NCBI RefSeq assembly: GCF_025263485.1
Contig: NZ_CP079863.1
Location: 2,542,001-2,606,000, forward strand
Length of the DNA stretch: 64,000 bases
Direction of reading: 5' to 3'
DNA from: Mycobacterium sp. SMC-2
GTDB lineage: Bacteria > Actinomycetota > Actinomycetes > Mycobacteriales > Mycobacteriaceae
Part shown: positions 8,303-16,875 of the stretch, piece by piece
Layout of the letters: each line of letters starts with the position of its first letter
How positions within the stretch are numbered: the first letter of the stretch is position 1
The notes under the pieces: model-generated
What the model saw: only the letters and a program-made list of their open reading frames with translations
Databases searched by the model: none
What the model was told of the DNA's origin: nothing
Position numbers and translations under genes: made by a program

Positions 8303-9429
8303 GCGCGCCCCACCAGCTTGACCGCGTCCCTGTGCATGCGGCCGAAGTTGTAGTAGGCCGCGCAGGCCCCTTCGGGGGACACCATGCACGTGCCGATCGG
8401 GGTCTCCGGGGTGCACGCGGTGCCGAAAACCTTGCATTCCCAGGGCTTGAGCACACCCTTGAGCACCTCGCCGCACTGGCACGCCTTGGGGTCGGCGACC
8501 CGCACGCCCGGCATCGCGAACCGCAGTTCGGCGTCGAATTCGGCGAAATCGTCGTGCAGCCGCAGCGCGCTTTGGGAGATGAAGCCCAGGCCGCGCCACT
8601 CGAAGTGGGGACGCAGCGCAAAAACTCTGCCCATCAACGCCAATGCGGTCGGGTTGCCCCGCTCGGGCACCACGCGCGTGTATTGGTTCTCCACCTCGCA
8701 GCGGCCCTCGCGGATCTGGGTCAGCAGCATCGCGACCGCCGCCAGGATGTCCAGCGGCTCAAAGCCGGCCACCACCAACGGCTTTCGGTACACCTCGGGC
8801 ACGAACCGGTAGGGCCGGTTGCCGACCACGGTCGACACGTGCCCGGGGCCGATGAAGCCCGACAGCCGCAGGTCCGGTGACTCCAGGATGGCCTTGATCG
8901 GGGGCACGATCATCACGTGGTTGCAGAACACGCTGAAATTTCTCAGGCCCAGATCGCGCGCCCGCACCAGCGTCACCGCCGTAGACGGGGCGGTGGTCTC
9001 GAAACCGATGGCGAAGAACACCACCTGCTTGTCGGGGTTGTCGACCGCGATCTTCAGCGCATCCAGCGGGGAGTAGACGAACCGAACGTCGGCGCCGCGC
9101 GCCTTGGCGTCCAGCAGGCTGCCGTTCGATCCGGGCACCCGCATCATGTCGCCGAAGCAGGTGAAGATCACGTCGGGCCGGCCGGCCAGCCACATGGCGT
9201 CATCGATGCGGCCCATCGGGATCACGCAGACGGGGCAGCCGGGGCCGTGCACCAGTTCGACGTTGTCGGGCAGCAGGTGCTCGATGCCGTGCCGGTAGAT
9301 CGTGTGTGTGTGCCCGCCGCACACCTCCATGAACTTGAACCGGTCATCGCCGGTTCCGGCGAGGCGTTCGATGGCGCCCAGCAGCTTGCGGGCGGCGGCC
9401 GGATCGCGGAATTCGTCAACGAATTTCAT
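8299..9429 (-). CDS. hypD: Hydrogenase maturation protein HypD
   Basis: HypD is the iron-sulfur scaffold which, with HypC, assembles the Fe(CN)2CO unit of [NiFe]-hydrogenases. The 376-residue product has the expected motifs: CGGHTHTIYRHG near residue 39, GPGCPVCVIP near residue 65, and the C-terminal cluster region with CQCGEVLKG, WECKVFGTACTPE, GTCMVSPEGAC and YYNFGR. I chose ATG 9429 because GGGAG lies five bases upstream and family members begin MKFVDEF; a GTG two codons earlier is possible. It lies 12 bp after hypC and overlaps the next gene. Confidence 0.97.
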   Translation of the reverse strand: MKFVDEFRDPAAARKLLGAIERLAGTGDDRFKFMEVCGGHTHTIYRHGIEHLLPDNVELVHGPGCPVCVIPMGRIDDAMWLAGRPDVIFTCFGDMMRVPGSNGSLLDAKARGADVRFVYSPLDALKIAVDNPDKQVVFFAIGFETTAPSTAVTLVRARDLGLRNFSVFCNHVMIVPPIKAILESPDLRLSGFIGPGHVSTVVGNRPYRFVPEVYRKPLVVAGFEPLDILAAVAMLLTQIREGRCEVENQYTRVVPERGNPTALALMGRVFALRPHFEWRGLGFISQSALRLHDDFAEFDAELRFAMPGVRVADPKACQCGEVLKGVLKPWECKVFGTACTPETPIGTCMVSPEGACAAYYNFGRMHRDAVKLVGRA

Positions 9430-9441
9430 TGCCACTCCCAG

Positions 9442-9714
9442 TCATACGATGGCCGACGAGTCGAAGGCTTCCATCTCCGTGGTGTAAGCCTCGCCGAGCT
9501 TCTTGATGGCGGCCAGGGTGAGCAACGCCTCGGTCTCGTCGATCTTGGCCATCGCGAACCCGACGTGGACCAGCACCCAGTCGTCGGGCCCGGGCATGTC
9601 GTCTTCCAACAGCCGCACGCTGATGGTGCGCTGCACCCCGCTGACGTCGACCTTGGCCAAATAGTTTGCGGGATCGGTGATCTCGACGATCCGGCCCGGA
9701 ATCCCAAGGCACAT
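9442..9714 (-). CDS. hypC: Hydrogenase assembly chaperone HypC (first copy)
   Basis: HypC carries the iron unit between HypD and the hydrogenase large-subunit precursor; its Cys2 is essential. The product begins MCLGIPGRIVEI with Cys at position 2 and contains the later VLVHVGFAMAKID block, in 90 residues. The start is at 9714, fixed by the Cys2 requirement. AAAGGAGGGA, six bases upstream, is a strong ribosome site. It sits between hypE and hypD. A second HypC (14646-14912) and a HypC-like fusion (11562-12296) occur in the same run. Confidence 0.95.
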   Translation of the reverse strand: MCLGIPGRIVEITDPANYLAKVDVSGVQRTISVRLLEDDMPGPDDWVLVHVGFAMAKIDETEALLTLAAIKKLGEAYTTEMEAFDSSAIV

Positions 9715-9733
9715 GAGCTTTCCCTCCTTTCTA

Positions 9734-9778
9734 GTGGCGACCCCCAACGCCCGGCTTCGCCGCGCTTGCGATCGCCAC
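9734..9778. repeat. MIRU/REP-like intergenic element with 7-bp terminal inverted repeats
   Basis: GTGGCGA at 9734-9740 and TCGCCAC at 9772-9778 bound a core AACGCCCGGCTT (9746-9757). The same ends and a near-identical core occur in the tandem repeats before cysG (33559-33606), and a variant core lies at 19096-19107. It fills the gap between hypE and hypC. Confidence 0.6.
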
Positions 9779-9781
9779 GCC

Positions 9782-10894
9782 TCAGCAGATCCTCGGCAGC
9801 GGGTCCCCGACGAGCATGTCGACGATTCGGGTGCCGCCGAAGCCGGTACACAGCACCACGCTTTCGGCTGGCTCGGTGACGATCTCGCCGACCTCGGCCG
9901 CATCGGCGCCCAACGGATGCGACCGCAGCGCGTCCAGCCCGGCCCGCGCTTCCTCCGGCGCGACGACGGCGACGAACTTGCCCTCGTTGGCGACGTACAA
10001 CGGGTCGATGCCCAGCAGTTCGCACGCGCCGTTCACCATGGGCGCCACGGGGAGTCGCTCCTCTTCGAGCAACACCCCCAGACCACAGGCCTGGGCCAGT
10101 TCGTTGCAGACGGTGCCCACCCCGCCCCTCGTCGCATCGCGCAGCCAGCGGGTCGACGGCGCGGCCGCCATCAACAGCTCCACCAGCGGGCTGAGGCACG
10201 CGGTGTCGGACTGAATGTCGGCCTCGATGGCCAGGTCGCCGCGCGCGAGCATGACCGCCATGCCGTGGTCGCCCATCGACCCGGAGAGCAGCACCTTGTC
10301 GCCGGGCCGCACCGACGCCGCGGACAGCGCGCGTCCCGCGGGAATGGCACCCGCCCCGGCGGTGGTGATGAACATGCCGTCGGCGGCGCCCCTGGGCACC
10401 ACCTTGGTGTCGCCGGTGACGATCCGCACACCCGCCGCGGTGGCCGCCGCCGCCATATCGGCGACGATGTCTTTCAGTTCGCCGATGGGAAAACCCTCCT
10501 CGAGCACGAACGCCGCCGAGATCCACGACGGCACGGCGCCGGCCATGGCGAGGTCGTTGCAGGTGCCGTGCACCGCGAGCGCGCCGATCGAGCCGCCCGG
10601 AAAGCGCCTGGGCTGCACCACGAATGAATCCGTGGACATCGCCAGGCGTTCGCCGCCGGGCAGGGTCAGGACCGCGCTGTCACCGAGTGACTCCAGCAGC
10701 GGGTTGCGAAACGCCTCCACGAACACCGCGTCCACCAGCGCCGCCGAGGCCTTGCCGCCCGCGCCGTGCGCCAGCGTCACGTGGTCGTCGAGCAGGCGGG
10801 GCCGGCGCCGCCGGAACGACTCGATCCGTTCGATCACCTCGGCCTCGGCGAACCGCGGCCCCGACGAAAGGTATTCAGCCGCTGGGTTATTCAT
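9782..10894 (-). CDS. hypE: Hydrogenase maturation protein HypE
   Basis: HypE dehydrates the carbamoyl group received from HypF to a thiocyanate on its C-terminal Cys, giving the cyanide ligands of the active site. The 370-residue protein has the PurM-like fold motifs LAHGAGGKAS, STDSFVVQPRRFPGGS, CNDLAMAGA, and DATRGGVGTVCNELA. It ends in PRIC, so the essential terminal cysteine is present. The ATG overlaps the stop of the SIS-domain gene (ATGA), implying coupled translation. Confidence 0.97.
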   Translation of the reverse strand: MNNPAAEYLSSGPRFAEAEVIERIESFRRRRPRLLDDHVTLAHGAGGKASAALVDAVFVEAFRNPLLESLGDSAVLTLPGGERLAMSTDSFVVQPRRFPGGSIGALAVHGTCNDLAMAGAVPSWISAAFVLEEGFPIGELKDIVADMAAAATAAGVRIVTGDTKVVPRGAADGMFITTAGAGAIPAGRALSAASVRPGDKVLLSGSMGDHGMAVMLARGDLAIEADIQSDTACLSPLVELLMAAAPSTRWLRDATRGGVGTVCNELAQACGLGVLLEEERLPVAPMVNGACELLGIDPLYVANEGKFVAVVAPEEARAGLDALRSHPLGADAAEVGEIVTEPAESVVLCTGFGGTRIVDMLVGDPLPRIC

Positions 10895-11565
10895 GCCGCC
10901 CCCAAGCCCTGTTCACCGCCGAGCTGTCGATGCACGCTCAGCCACAGCTGATAGCCGAGCAACGCTTGCGCTTCCTGGATCCGGTGCACGCTTTGCGAAC
11001 GAACGACGAAGCAGGCGTCCACGTTCGGGTTGTTGGCGAACGCGCCGCCGTCGTAGCCGGCGAATCCGATGGTGTACAAACCACGTTGGCGCGCCTCCGC
11101 GAGCGCGGCGAGCAAGTTGGGCGAACCGCCACTGGTCGACATGGCGATCGCGATGTCGCCGGCCGTGGCGCGGGCGATCAACTGCCGGGCGAACACCAAC
11201 TCGAATCCAACGTCGTTGCCCAACGCCGTCAGGATCGCCTGATCGGCGGTCAACGGCCAGGCGGGCAACGGCTTGCCGACCGGCGGCCGGGCGAACAGCC
11301 TTGCCAGGGTGGTGGAATCGGTGCAACTTCCGCCGTTTCCGAAGGCGAACATGCGCCCGCCCGCCGCGAAACGCCGCGCGAGTTCCGCGGCGGCCTGACC
11401 GAGCAGCGCGGCGTTGGCCTCCAGCGTCGAGCGCCGCAGCGCCAGACTTTCGGCCGCCTTCGCCTGCGCCGACGCGGCCAGGTCGGCCAGCAGCGACCTT
11501 GCATCGTCCTCCTGGGCATCGATGAAGGGGTACAGGAAGTTCGTGGGCTCGTCGGCGTTGGTCAT
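10891..11565 (-). CDS. SIS-domain protein, phosphoheptose isomerase-like, in hydrogenase operon
   Basis: The 224-residue protein resembles D-sedoheptulose-7-phosphate isomerase (GmhA). It shows a helical N-terminus, FGNGGSCTDSTTLA (about residue 75), NDVGFELVFARQL and MSTSGGSPNLLAAL, the sugar-phosphate binding loops of the SIS fold. No heptose pathway genes are nearby. It overlaps hypE on one side and the SIS/HypC fusion on the other, so it is embedded in maturation genes. Related genes occur, from memory, in other actinobacterial group 1h loci. Its substrate here is unknown; a role in a maturation step or in carbamoyl or sugar-phosphate metabolism is inference. Confidence 0.85.
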   Translation of the reverse strand: MTNADEPTNFLYPFIDAQEDDARSLLADLAASAQAKAAESLALRRSTLEANAALLGQAAAELARRFAAGGRMFAFGNGGSCTDSTTLARLFARPPVGKPLPAWPLTADQAILTALGNDVGFELVFARQLIARATAGDIAIAMSTSGGSPNLLAALAEARQRGLYTIGFAGYDGGAFANNPNVDACFVVRSQSVHRIQEAQALLGYQLWLSVHRQLGGEQGLGAA

Positions 11566-12296
11566 TCGCCTTCTTCCTGGTCCAGTCGGCCGATCGCCGT
11601 GCCGGCGTGCACCAGCATCAGGTCCCCGGCGGCGACGGGGTCTATGAGTGTGGTCACCACGTTCTCGATGCCCCGGGCGGTGCGCACCGCGGCGTGCCCG
11701 TCGGCCGACGCCGTCACCGCCTCACCCGGGCGCCCCTCGTCGCTGCAGGTGACGCAAACCGGCTCCGAGGGCTCGGGTTTGAGCAGGCCCGGGTGCTCGA
11801 AACACACGTGGGTCAGCTCCCACAGCAGGTGGTAGAACAGCACAAAGCCACCGGTCGCGGGCACGCGCGGATCGGGGTCGTCCAGCCACAGCACGTGATC
11901 GGCTGCGCTAGCTTTGAAGCCCCCCTCCGGGCGGCGCTCGCCGCTGCCGATCCAGATCGTGGTGGCGCCCCATGCGGGGGCGCGCCGCATCACCGAGCGG
12001 ACCTGCGCGTCGTCGGCTCCGGAGACCGCGATCACGATGTCCCCGGGCCGCACGGACACGCGCACCAGATCCACCAGGTCCGGTCCGGTCAGCGCCACCG
12101 CGGGCAGGGCCCGTTTGCCCATGATCACCGGGTGCACGAATTCGACCGCGATGTGCAGGGCGTGCGGTTCCCACGATGGCGCGATGGACCACATGGTGGC
12201 GCCCGCGGCGAATCGCCTGGCGAGTGTGAACGCGGTGGCCGCGAGGTCTTCGGCCAGCTCGGCGTCAAGCCCGCGGTCGATGGCCGTGGTGGTCAT
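11562..12296 (-). CDS. SIS-like domain fused to a HypC-like domain
   Basis: The protein has 244 residues in two parts. Residues 1-175 resemble a divergent SIS domain, with AVSGADDAQVRSVMRRA in place of the sugar-phosphate loop and a GATTIWIGSGE strand. Residues 178-244 resemble HypC: CVTCSDEG, a short beta-barrel and AGDLMLVHAGTAIGRLD. In true HypC the key Cys is residue 2; here it is internal (CVTC), so the thiol chemistry must differ or the domain is a docking module. Start and stop overlap or abut the neighbours. No published function is known to me. Confidence 0.8.
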   Translation of the reverse strand: MTTTAIDRGLDAELAEDLAATAFTLARRFAAGATMWSIAPSWEPHALHIAVEFVHPVIMGKRALPAVALTGPDLVDLVRVSVRPGDIVIAVSGADDAQVRSVMRRAPAWGATTIWIGSGERRPEGGFKASAADHVLWLDDPDPRVPATGGFVLFYHLLWELTHVCFEHPGLLKPEPSEPVCVTCSDEGRPGEAVTASADGHAAVRTARGIENVVTTLIDPVAAGDLMLVHAGTAIGRLDQEEGE

Positions 12297-12298
12297 GC

Positions 12299-14644
12299 TC
12301 AGCCCTCCTCTTGCGCGGTCAGCATGGAGATCGCGGCCTGCCCCAGGGCCAGTCCACCGTCGTTCGGCGGAACGGTGTGATGGGTCAGCACCTCGAATCC
12401 GGCCAGCTGCAACCGCTCTTGACACGCTCTCAGCAGCAAAACGTTCTGGAACACCCCGCCGGTGAGGCCCACCAGCCGGGTGGCGCCGGCGACCCGACCG
12501 ACCACGTTGACGACGGCGTCCGCGACCGCCTCGTGAAACGCGGCGGCCAGCACCGCGGGCCGCGTGCCGGCGTACAGCGCCGACACCATCGTCTGCACCA
12601 TGGGGGCCGGATCGATGACCCCGTCGGCGCCCACCGTGAGCGGCAGCGACGGCCCGGCGCGCCCGGCCACCGACTCCGCCAGCGCCTCCAGCTCGATGGC
12701 GGCCTGGCCTTCGTAGTCGATGCGGTGCCGCACGCCGAGCAGCGAGGCGACGGCGTCGAACAGGCGGCCCATACTTGAACAGGGTACGCATCCGGTGCCC
12801 GTCTCCAATTGCGCACGGGTGACGCGCAATTCGTCCGGCGTGGCCGCGGCGACGGGCGCCAGGTCGGGTGTCCAGTCGATGTGCGCGGACCGCAACTGGG
12901 ACAGCGCCATCCGCCACGGGTTGCGCACCGCCGCATCGCCGCCGGGCAGCGGCACCGGCAACAGGTGGCCGGCGCGGACAAATCGGTGGCTGTCGGTGCC
13001 GAGCCGCAGAATCTCCCCGCCCCAGATGGTCTGGTCGCATCCGTAACCCGTGCCGTCGAAGGACACTCCGATAACGGGCTCGCCGAGGCGTCCGTGCTCG
13101 GCCAGCAGCGACACCACGTGCGCGTGGTGGTGCTGAACGAGGTCCAGCGGGCGACCGTCCGCGCGGCGCTCCGCCCAGCTTCGGGTGTGATAACCGGGAT
13201 GCAGGTCGGCGGCCAAACGGGCGGGCTCGCCGCGTATCTCGCTGAGCTGGCGCACCGCCCGCTCAAATGCGCGCAGCGTCTCCAAGGCGCCCATGTCGCC
13301 GATGTGCCCGGACATGTAGGCGCGCGAGCCGTCGCTGAGGCAGAAGGTGTTTTTCAATTCCCCGCCGACCGCCAGCACCGCCGGCCCCCCGACGTTCAAG
13401 TCGACCGGCAGCGGCGCGTAACCACGGGACCGGCGGATCGGCAGCTCGCGACCGTTGACGACGCGCACCACGGAGTCGTCACAGGGCACGTGGATCGGGC
13501 GGTCGTGGTCGAGGGCCGCGTCGCAGAGCGCCGGAAGTCGCTGGGCCGCATCGTCCTCGGTGAAGCAGATGGGCTCGTCGGATCGGTTGGCGCTGGTGAG
13601 CACCAGTGCGGCGGGGACTGGCGCGGCCGCGCCGGGCACGGGCGCCAGCAGCAGGTGATGAATGGGGGAGTACGGCAGCATCAGGCCGAGCAGCGGGCTG
13701 CCCGGGGCGACGGCGTCGGCGACGGGCGCGCCGTGGCGCCGGCGCAGCAGCACGATCGGGCGCGCCGGACTGGACAGCACCGCGGCCTCGGCGTCGTCGA
13801 CGTGGGCGTAGCGGCGCGCGACCTCGAGATCACGGACCAGCATGGCAAACGGCTTGGCGCCGCGGGCTTTCCGGGTGCGCAGCCCGGCGAGCGCCGCGCC
13901 GTCGGTGACGGTGCAGGCCAGGTGGTAGCCGCCGACGCCCTTGACGGCGACCACCGCACCCGCGGCCAGCGCGCGTTGGGTGGCCGCCAGCGCGGCGTCG
14001 GTTGCATCGACGCGCCCGGCCGCTGACCGGAACCACAGGGACGGCCCGCAATCGGGGCAGGCGATCGGCTGCGCGTGGAACCGGCGATCCGCCGGGTCGT
14101 GGTATTCGGCGGCGCAGCGCTCACACATGGCGAACCCCGACATGGTGGTGGCGGGGCGGTCATACGGCAACTCGCGGATGAGGGTGAATCGCGGCCCGCA
14201 GTTGGTGCAGGTGACGAACGGGTGGCGGTAGCGCCGGTCGCGCGGGTCGAAGAGTTCGGCGACGCAGTCGTCGCACACCGCGATGTCGGGCGGAATCGGC
14301 GTCGTACCGCCGGGGACGGCCCGGCTGGCCACAATCCGGAACTCGCGTGCGCAGCCGGCGTCGGCGGCGAGCTCACGGATTGTGACGTCGTTGATCCGGG
14401 CCAGCGGGGGCGCCTCGGCGCGCAGGCGCCGGCCGAATGCGACCAGGCGGGCGCGCTCGCCCTGCACCTCGAGGAAGACGGCGCCGGAATCGTTGCCGAC
14501 GAAGCCGGACAGGCCGAGCTCGGTCGCGATGCGGTGGACGAAGGGCCGGAAGCCAACCCCCTGCACGACACCGGTCACGGTGAAGCGCTGCCGAACCCGG
14601 GCACAATCGGAGCCTTGCCGCAGCAGCAGGGGGAACTGCGTCAT
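12299..14644 (-). CDS. hypF: Carbamoyltransferase HypF
   Basis: HypF uses carbamoyl phosphate and ATP to make the carbamoyl group that HypE turns into cyanide. The 781-residue protein shows all expected domains in order: acylphosphatase ([14 protein letters not shown], residues 20-110), two zinc fingers of the CxxC-x18-CxxC type (CDDC/CTNC and CERC/CPDC, residues 125-215), a YrdC-like nucleotide-binding domain ([11 protein letters not shown], about 235-400), and a Kae1-like C-terminal half with [14 protein letters not shown] and SFDGTGYG. It starts one base after the stop of the second hypC. Confidence 0.97.
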   Translation of the reverse strand: MTQFPLLLRQGSDCARVRQRFTVTGVVQGVGFRPFVHRIATELGLSGFVGNDSGAVFLEVQGERARLVAFGRRLRAEAPPLARINDVTIRELAADAGCAREFRIVASRAVPGGTTPIPPDIAVCDDCVAELFDPRDRRYRHPFVTCTNCGPRFTLIRELPYDRPATTMSGFAMCERCAAEYHDPADRRFHAQPIACPDCGPSLWFRSAAGRVDATDAALAATQRALAAGAVVAVKGVGGYHLACTVTDGAALAGLRTRKARGAKPFAMLVRDLEVARRYAHVDDAEAAVLSSPARPIVLLRRRHGAPVADAVAPGSPLLGLMLPYSPIHHLLLAPVPGAAAPVPAALVLTSANRSDEPICFTEDDAAQRLPALCDAALDHDRPIHVPCDDSVVRVVNGRELPIRRSRGYAPLPVDLNVGGPAVLAVGGELKNTFCLSDGSRAYMSGHIGDMGALETLRAFERAVRQLSEIRGEPARLAADLHPGYHTRSWAERRADGRPLDLVQHHHAHVVSLLAEHGRLGEPVIGVSFDGTGYGCDQTIWGGEILRLGTDSHRFVRAGHLLPVPLPGGDAAVRNPWRMALSQLRSAHIDWTPDLAPVAAATPDELRVTRAQLETGTGCVPCSSMGRLFDAVASLLGVRHRIDYEGQAAIELEALAESVAGRAGPSLPLTVGADGVIDPAPMVQTMVSALYAGTRPAVLAAAFHEAVADAVVNVVGRVAGATRLVGLTGGVFQNVLLLRACQERLQLAGFEVLTHHTVPPNDGGLALGQAAISMLTAQEEG

Positions 14645-14645
14645 C

Positions 14646-14912
14646 TCAGCCGCCCTCCGGGAGGTCGAACCCGTCCGTGCGGCCCCTGCCCATCAGCTCG
14701 AGGCCGGCCATCGCCTGCTCGGCGCCCGCGCGGTCCGTCCTCTCGACGGCGAAGCCCATGTGGATGATGATCCAGTCACCCGGGGCGAACGTCTCTTCGG
14801 CCAGCATGCCGACGTTGACCCTGCGCGCTTCGCCGTTGACGTCGACCAGGGCGAGCTGTCCTTCGAAGCCGTCCAGCATCCGGATCACTTGGCCGGGGAT
14901 CCCTAGGCACAT
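14646..14912 (-). CDS. hypC: HypC/HupF-family chaperone (second copy)
   Basis: The product begins [12 protein letters not shown], with the catalytic Cys2, and contains [14 protein letters not shown]; it has 88 residues. It differs clearly from the HypC at 9442-9714, so the locus encodes two true HypC proteins. Many organisms use one for the HypD step and another as a large-subunit escort, which could apply here. The start overlaps the protease gene's 3' end by 10 bp and the stop abuts hypF. Confidence 0.93.
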   Translation of the reverse strand: MCLGIPGQVIRMLDGFEGQLALVDVNGEARRVNVGMLAEETFAPGDWIIIHMGFAVERTDRAGAEQAMAGLELMGRGRTDGFDLPEGG

Positions 14913-15406
14913 GGTTCGGTGTCCCCTCGGCTGACCGAGTGCGCCCGTAGCGCCGCGACGATCTCCTCGACGGCCCGCGCGGCGCGGGGAACCGCCCTGG
15001 CCACGGGTTCGGTGAGCCCGATGCCCTCCTCGACGCTGCCCGCCTCGCACCCGACGACGACCGTGTAGGGCGGGTTGCCGCCCAGCGCGCGCAGGCTGGC
15101 GAACACGGCGGCCGGATCCATGCTGTGGCCATCGAAACCCATTGAAGCCGAAGCCGATTCATGATCGGCCTGGAAGATATGTAGCGTTCCCGGGTTGCCG
15201 CGGCTGGGGACCGCGTCGACGAGGACCAGCGTGTCCCACTCCTCGAGCAGGTCGTAGGCCAGGTGCATGCCACTGATGCCGTAGTCGGTGACGCGGACCC
15301 TCGGGTCGTCCCGCGGGATCTCGGCGTTGCGGATCACCTCGGACCCGAATCCGTCGTCACCCAGGAAGATGTTGCCGATACCCGCTACCAGGATGCGTGC
15401 TGTCAT
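14903..15406 (-). CDS. Hydrogenase maturation protease
   Basis: This nickel-dependent endopeptidase (HyaD/HybD/HoxM family) removes the C-terminal tail of the large subunit after metal insertion. The 167-residue protein opens with VAGIGNIFLGDDGFGSEV, containing the conserved Asp/Glu metal-binding region (D18), then YGISGMHLAYDLLEEWDTLVLVDA and a C-terminal VVVGCEAGSVEEGIGLT block. The large subunit encoded at 19125-20924 still has a cleavable 22-residue tail, its likely substrate. It overlaps the second hypC. Confidence 0.93.
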   Translation of the reverse strand: MTARILVAGIGNIFLGDDGFGSEVIRNAEIPRDDPRVRVTDYGISGMHLAYDLLEEWDTLVLVDAVPSRGNPGTLHIFQADHESASASMGFDGHSMDPAAVFASLRALGGNPPYTVVVGCEAGSVEEGIGLTEPVARAVPRAARAVEEIVAALRAHSVSRGDTEPCA

Positions 15407-15417
15407 CTCCGTGCCGG

Positions 15418-15537
15418 CTACATCCGCCTCAGCTTGAGGTAGCGGCGGGCGTCGGGCAGGGACGCCACCCCCAGCGCCAACCCTATCGCGAGCACCAACG
15501 CGATGATCGCGACGAATATCCAACCCATGACCTCCAT
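15418..15537 (-). CDS. 39-residue single-span membrane peptide of the hydrogenase operon (DUF6893-like)
   Basis: A short gene runs from ATG 15537 to TAG 15418-15420. The product begins MEVMGWIFVAII, forms one hydrophobic helix over residues 5-25, and ends in a basic tail PDARRYLKLRRM. It lies 12 bp after the 441-residue protein and 11 bp before the protease gene, so the operon would otherwise have a gap of 143 bp. AAGGAGTGC before the ATG is a good ribosome site. The single helix with positive C-terminus suggests a small inner-membrane anchor, perhaps for the hydrogenase complex; that is inference. Confidence 0.75.
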   Translation of the reverse strand: MEVMGWIFVAIIALVLAIGLALGVASLPDARRYLKLRRM

Positions 15538-15549
15538 ATCGCACTCCTT

Positions 15550-16875
15550 TCACGATTTTGCCGGGCTGCGTTGAGCTGCCAAAGGCTCGATTTCGTCGGG
15601 GGAAAAGTACAGGTAGCGGCCGTACCAGTCGTGCAAGTCGGCGGCCGGGTCGTCGTCGACGACCACCGCGACGTGCGTGTTGCCCTCGACGTCGGAGTGC
15701 ACCGAGGTGACACGGGCGGTCTTGCCGGCGACGAAGATGTCCTGGGCGTCGGCGTTGCGCCTCGGCCGCAACCGGACCTGGCTGCCGCGCGCCACCCGGA
15801 CCCCGTTCACCAGCACCGCATCGATCTCCGGGCGGACGGCGTTGTCGGCCAGCGGATCCCACCAATCGACCCCCTCGGGGATCTCCGGGACCAGGCCCCG
15901 CATCGCGTGGGGGTCGCGCAGCACACCGTGCAGGCGCGCCATCGCCTCGGGGGACATTGCGTCGCAATCGTCGATGATCCGCGCCGCCCGCGGATCGGTG
16001 GCCCGGGCCTGCGCCTTCTCCTCGTCGGTCATGGTCATCACGCGCAGGGTGAGAATCTCGTCGATCTCCGTGCAGTCGTACAGCGCGGTGTCGCTCTGTT
16101 CGGCGACCTCGGGGTGGTCATAAAGGATGATCGGCGAGATCAGCAGCGAGTCGCGGGCGCCGGGTGGGCCGGCCAGCACCGGGAAGCAGCGGTGCTGGCT
16201 GCACCGGGACACCGCGCCGGTGGCAGCCGGCGGCGGCTCGAGCAGCGAAACGAACCGCCCGCGGTCGAGTTCGGCGACGAGGTGCGTGCCGATCATGGAC
16301 CGCGCGATCGAGTCGTTCTTGTCAACTGCGCCGTCGCCGATGTTGCTGACCCGCACTGACACGCGGCGCAGGTCGCCGTCCGCCTCGCTGGCGACCGTCA
16401 ACACGCCACGTACCTCCCGTCGTTGGCGCACGAGGCGCCCGCCATCGAGGAATTCGACGTCGGTGCCCGCGTCCGCCGTCACCGACAGTGTCCACGGCCG
16501 GCCGTCCAACGCGACAGGGCCGAAGGGCCTTTCGCATTCGACCGCCTCGTCCCAGGTGAGCCACGCGCCGCCCGCCGTCGTCAGTTCGTCGACCGGCTCG
16601 TATCGGCCGGGGGCGACTTCGCGCTCGGCCCGGCGGTGCTGCAACTGCAGGAACCGCACCACCAGCCGCAGCTCCCGGGCCCCGTCGACCAGGAACTGCG
16701 CCGCCAGGGTGTCGTCCTCGCCCAGACCCGCGGCCGCGGCCCCGGGCGGTCCCAGGACGCCGAATTGCCAGCGGGACTGGTTCTTGGTCGACGTTCCGCG
16801 GTACGGGTAGAGCAAGTAGCCCTCGTAGAGCACCGCGTCGGCGACGGCGCGGGCCCGGTCCCGATCCCCGGTCAC
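15550..16875 (-). CDS. Conserved hydrogenase-locus protein of unknown function (441 residues)
   Basis: The GTG at 16875 overlaps the stop of the upstream gene (GTGA) and fixes the N-terminus VTGDRDRARAVADAV followed by LYEGYLLYPYRGTSTKNQ. Two regions can be seen. The N-terminal 330 residues form a beta-rich domain with many acidic residues and an ISPIILYDHPEVA segment. The C-terminal 90 residues carry RGSQVRLRPRRNADAQDIF, VVVDDDPAADLHDWYGRYLYFSPDE, a small barrel-like module. There is no signal peptide and there are no Cys clusters. It is retained, from memory, beside other actinobacterial group 1h hydrogenases. The function is unknown. Confidence 0.75.
   Translation of the reverse strand: MTGDRDRARAVADAVLYEGYLLYPYRGTSTKNQSRWQFGVLGPPGAAAAGLGEDDTLAAQFLVDGARELRLVVRFLQLQHRRAEREVAPGRYEPVDELTTAGGAWLTWDEAVECERPFGPVALDGRPWTLSVTADAGTDVEFLDGGRLVRQRREVRGVLTVASEADGDLRRVSVRVSNIGDGAVDKNDSIARSMIGTHLVAELDRGRFVSLLEPPPAATGAVSRCSQHRCFPVLAGPPGARDSLLISPIILYDHPEVAEQSDTALYDCTEIDEILTLRVMTMTDEEKAQARATDPRAARIIDDCDAMSPEAMARLHGVLRDPHAMRGLVPEIPEGVDWWDPLADNAVRPEIDAVLVNGVRVARGSQVRLRPRRNADAQDIFVAGKTARVTSVHSDVEGNTHVAVVVDDDPAADLHDWYGRYLYFSPDEIEPLAAQRSPAKS

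Noticed and set aside
15407..15967. Extending the maturation protease upstream to a start near 15967
   Set aside because: The extra residues are out-of-frame Arg/Gly-rich text that overlaps the 441-residue gene and the 39-residue gene; the protease motif begins right after ATG 15406.
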